DNA from: a bacterium SM23_31
Lineage (GTDB): Bacteria; SM23-31
DNA: 5,330 bases
Reading direction: 5' to 3'
Assembly: GCA_001304035.1 (NCBI GenBank)
Contig: LJUD01000252.1
Location: 1-5,330, forward strand
This document shows positions 4,825-5,330 of this stretch, piece by piece. Each line of letters begins with the position of its first letter. Position 1 is the stretch's first letter. A program made the position numbers and the translations under genes. The notes beneath the pieces were generated by a model. It was not told where the DNA came from and did not search any database. It saw nothing but the letters and a program-made list of their open reading frames with translations.

Positions 4825-5330
4825 ATATGGTTACGGCGGAAAAGTGCTGCGCATTGATCTTACTGAACGGAAATTCCAAATAGAACCTCTCGATGAGTCC
4901 TGGATCAGATCCGTTATCGGGGGTCGTGCGGCAAATACCAAACGGCTTTTTGAAGAGCTGGACCCTGATTGTGATCCGCTTGGACCCGATAATATAATTA
5001 TTTTCGGCATCGGACCTCTCACGGGTTCCCTTCTTCCTGCATCGGCTTATTATACAGTGAGCGCCAGGTCACCCCTGACAGGTATTCTGGGGGACTCGGC
5101 GGCAGGAGGGCAGTTTGCCGCTGAAATGAAACTAACCGGTTTCGACCAGATCATCATGACCGGAAAGGCGGACAAACTCCTCTATTTGATGATCACGGAA
5201 AACGGTGTTGAATTTATTGAATGTCCGGAGTATGCAGGTAAAACTATTATTGAGACAACGGAAGCAATACGCAGAGAGCAAAGCGATTATTCCGTCCAGG
5301 TTGCGGATATCGGAGCGGCGGGAGAGAAAG
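4817..5330 (+). CDS. Aldehyde:ferredoxin oxidoreductase, N-terminal part (cut by window end)
   Basis: The open frame from ATG 4817 runs past the window end, giving 171 residues of a protein that in this family is usually about 600 or more. Enzymes of the family use a tungsten (or molybdenum) bis-pterin cofactor and one [4Fe-4S] cluster to oxidise aldehydes to acids, or run in reverse, with ferredoxin-level electrons. The visible part is the N-terminal cofactor-binding domain: YGGKVLRIDLT (6-16), GGRAANTKRLFEEL (35-48), GPLTG (66-70), then SARSPLTGILGDSAAGGQF (82-100), MKLTGFD (104-110) and IGAAGEK at the edge. Cluster-ligating cysteines lie further downstream and cannot be checked. GGAGGA (4805-4810) sits six bases before the ATG, inside the end of the polyferredoxin gene. 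The family also contains BamB-type benzoyl-CoA reductase subunits and enzymes of unknown substrate, so the substrate remains open. Confidence 0.93.
   Translation, partial: MLKYGYGGKVLRIDLTERKFQIEPLDESWIRSVIGGRAANTKRLFEELDPDCDPLGPDNIIIFGIGPLTGSLLPASAYYTVSARSPLTGILGDSAAGGQFAAEMKLTGFDQIIMTGKADKLLYLMITENGVEFIECPEYAGKTIIETTEAIRREQSDYSVQVADIGAAGEK

Noticed and set aside
4831..5022. Minus-strand frame inside the AOR gene
   Set aside because: Antisense shadow of a conserved catalytic gene.

Overview
The window is a stretch of bacterial chromosome from what is probably an anaerobe. Three things point that way: a tungsten/molybdenum aldehyde:ferredoxin oxidoreductase operon, a tyrosyl-tRNA synthetase that looks TyrZ-like, and a tRNA-Leu gene with no encoded CCA. 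The protein style loosely recalls FCB-group lineages such as Calditrichota, Ignavibacteria or Marinimicrobia. That is an impression from memory, not a placement.

There are three blocks. (1) Positions 1 to about 1612 are AT-rich accessory DNA on the 3' side of a minus-strand tRNA-Leu. They hold the tail of a probably frameshifted gene, an unrecognised multi-pass membrane protein, a gene of the four-helix-bundle / 23S rRNA intervening-sequence (S23/IVP) family on the minus strand that is broken by one in-frame TGA, and two tandem ~122-130 bp repeats rich in ACGAA heptads. The repeats contain the 5' leader of the broken gene. (2) Positions 1613 to 3551 are conserved core: tRNA-Leu(CAG) with an intrinsic terminator, then, divergently, smpB and tyrS as a likely two-gene operon. 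The tRNA/smpB intergenic region carries an imperfect inverted repeat that touches the candidate -35 boxes of both promoters. (3) After a poorly coding spacer (3552-3980), a new transcription unit starts from an extended -10 promoter. It encodes a small TIGR04076-like protein, a four-cluster polyferredoxin and the N-terminal third or less of an aldehyde:ferredoxin oxidoreductase cut by the window end. The ferredoxin and oxidoreductase genes overlap by 8 bp.

Functionally, block 2 serves translation (tRNA-Leu, ribosome rescue by SmpB/tmRNA, Tyr-tRNA charging). Block 3 is an oxidoreductase module in which the polyferredoxin most likely carries electrons to or from the pterin enzyme. Block 1 is a decaying mobile or repeat-rich margin next to a tRNA, a common position for integrated DNA. 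No integrase, transposase or CRISPR array is visible.
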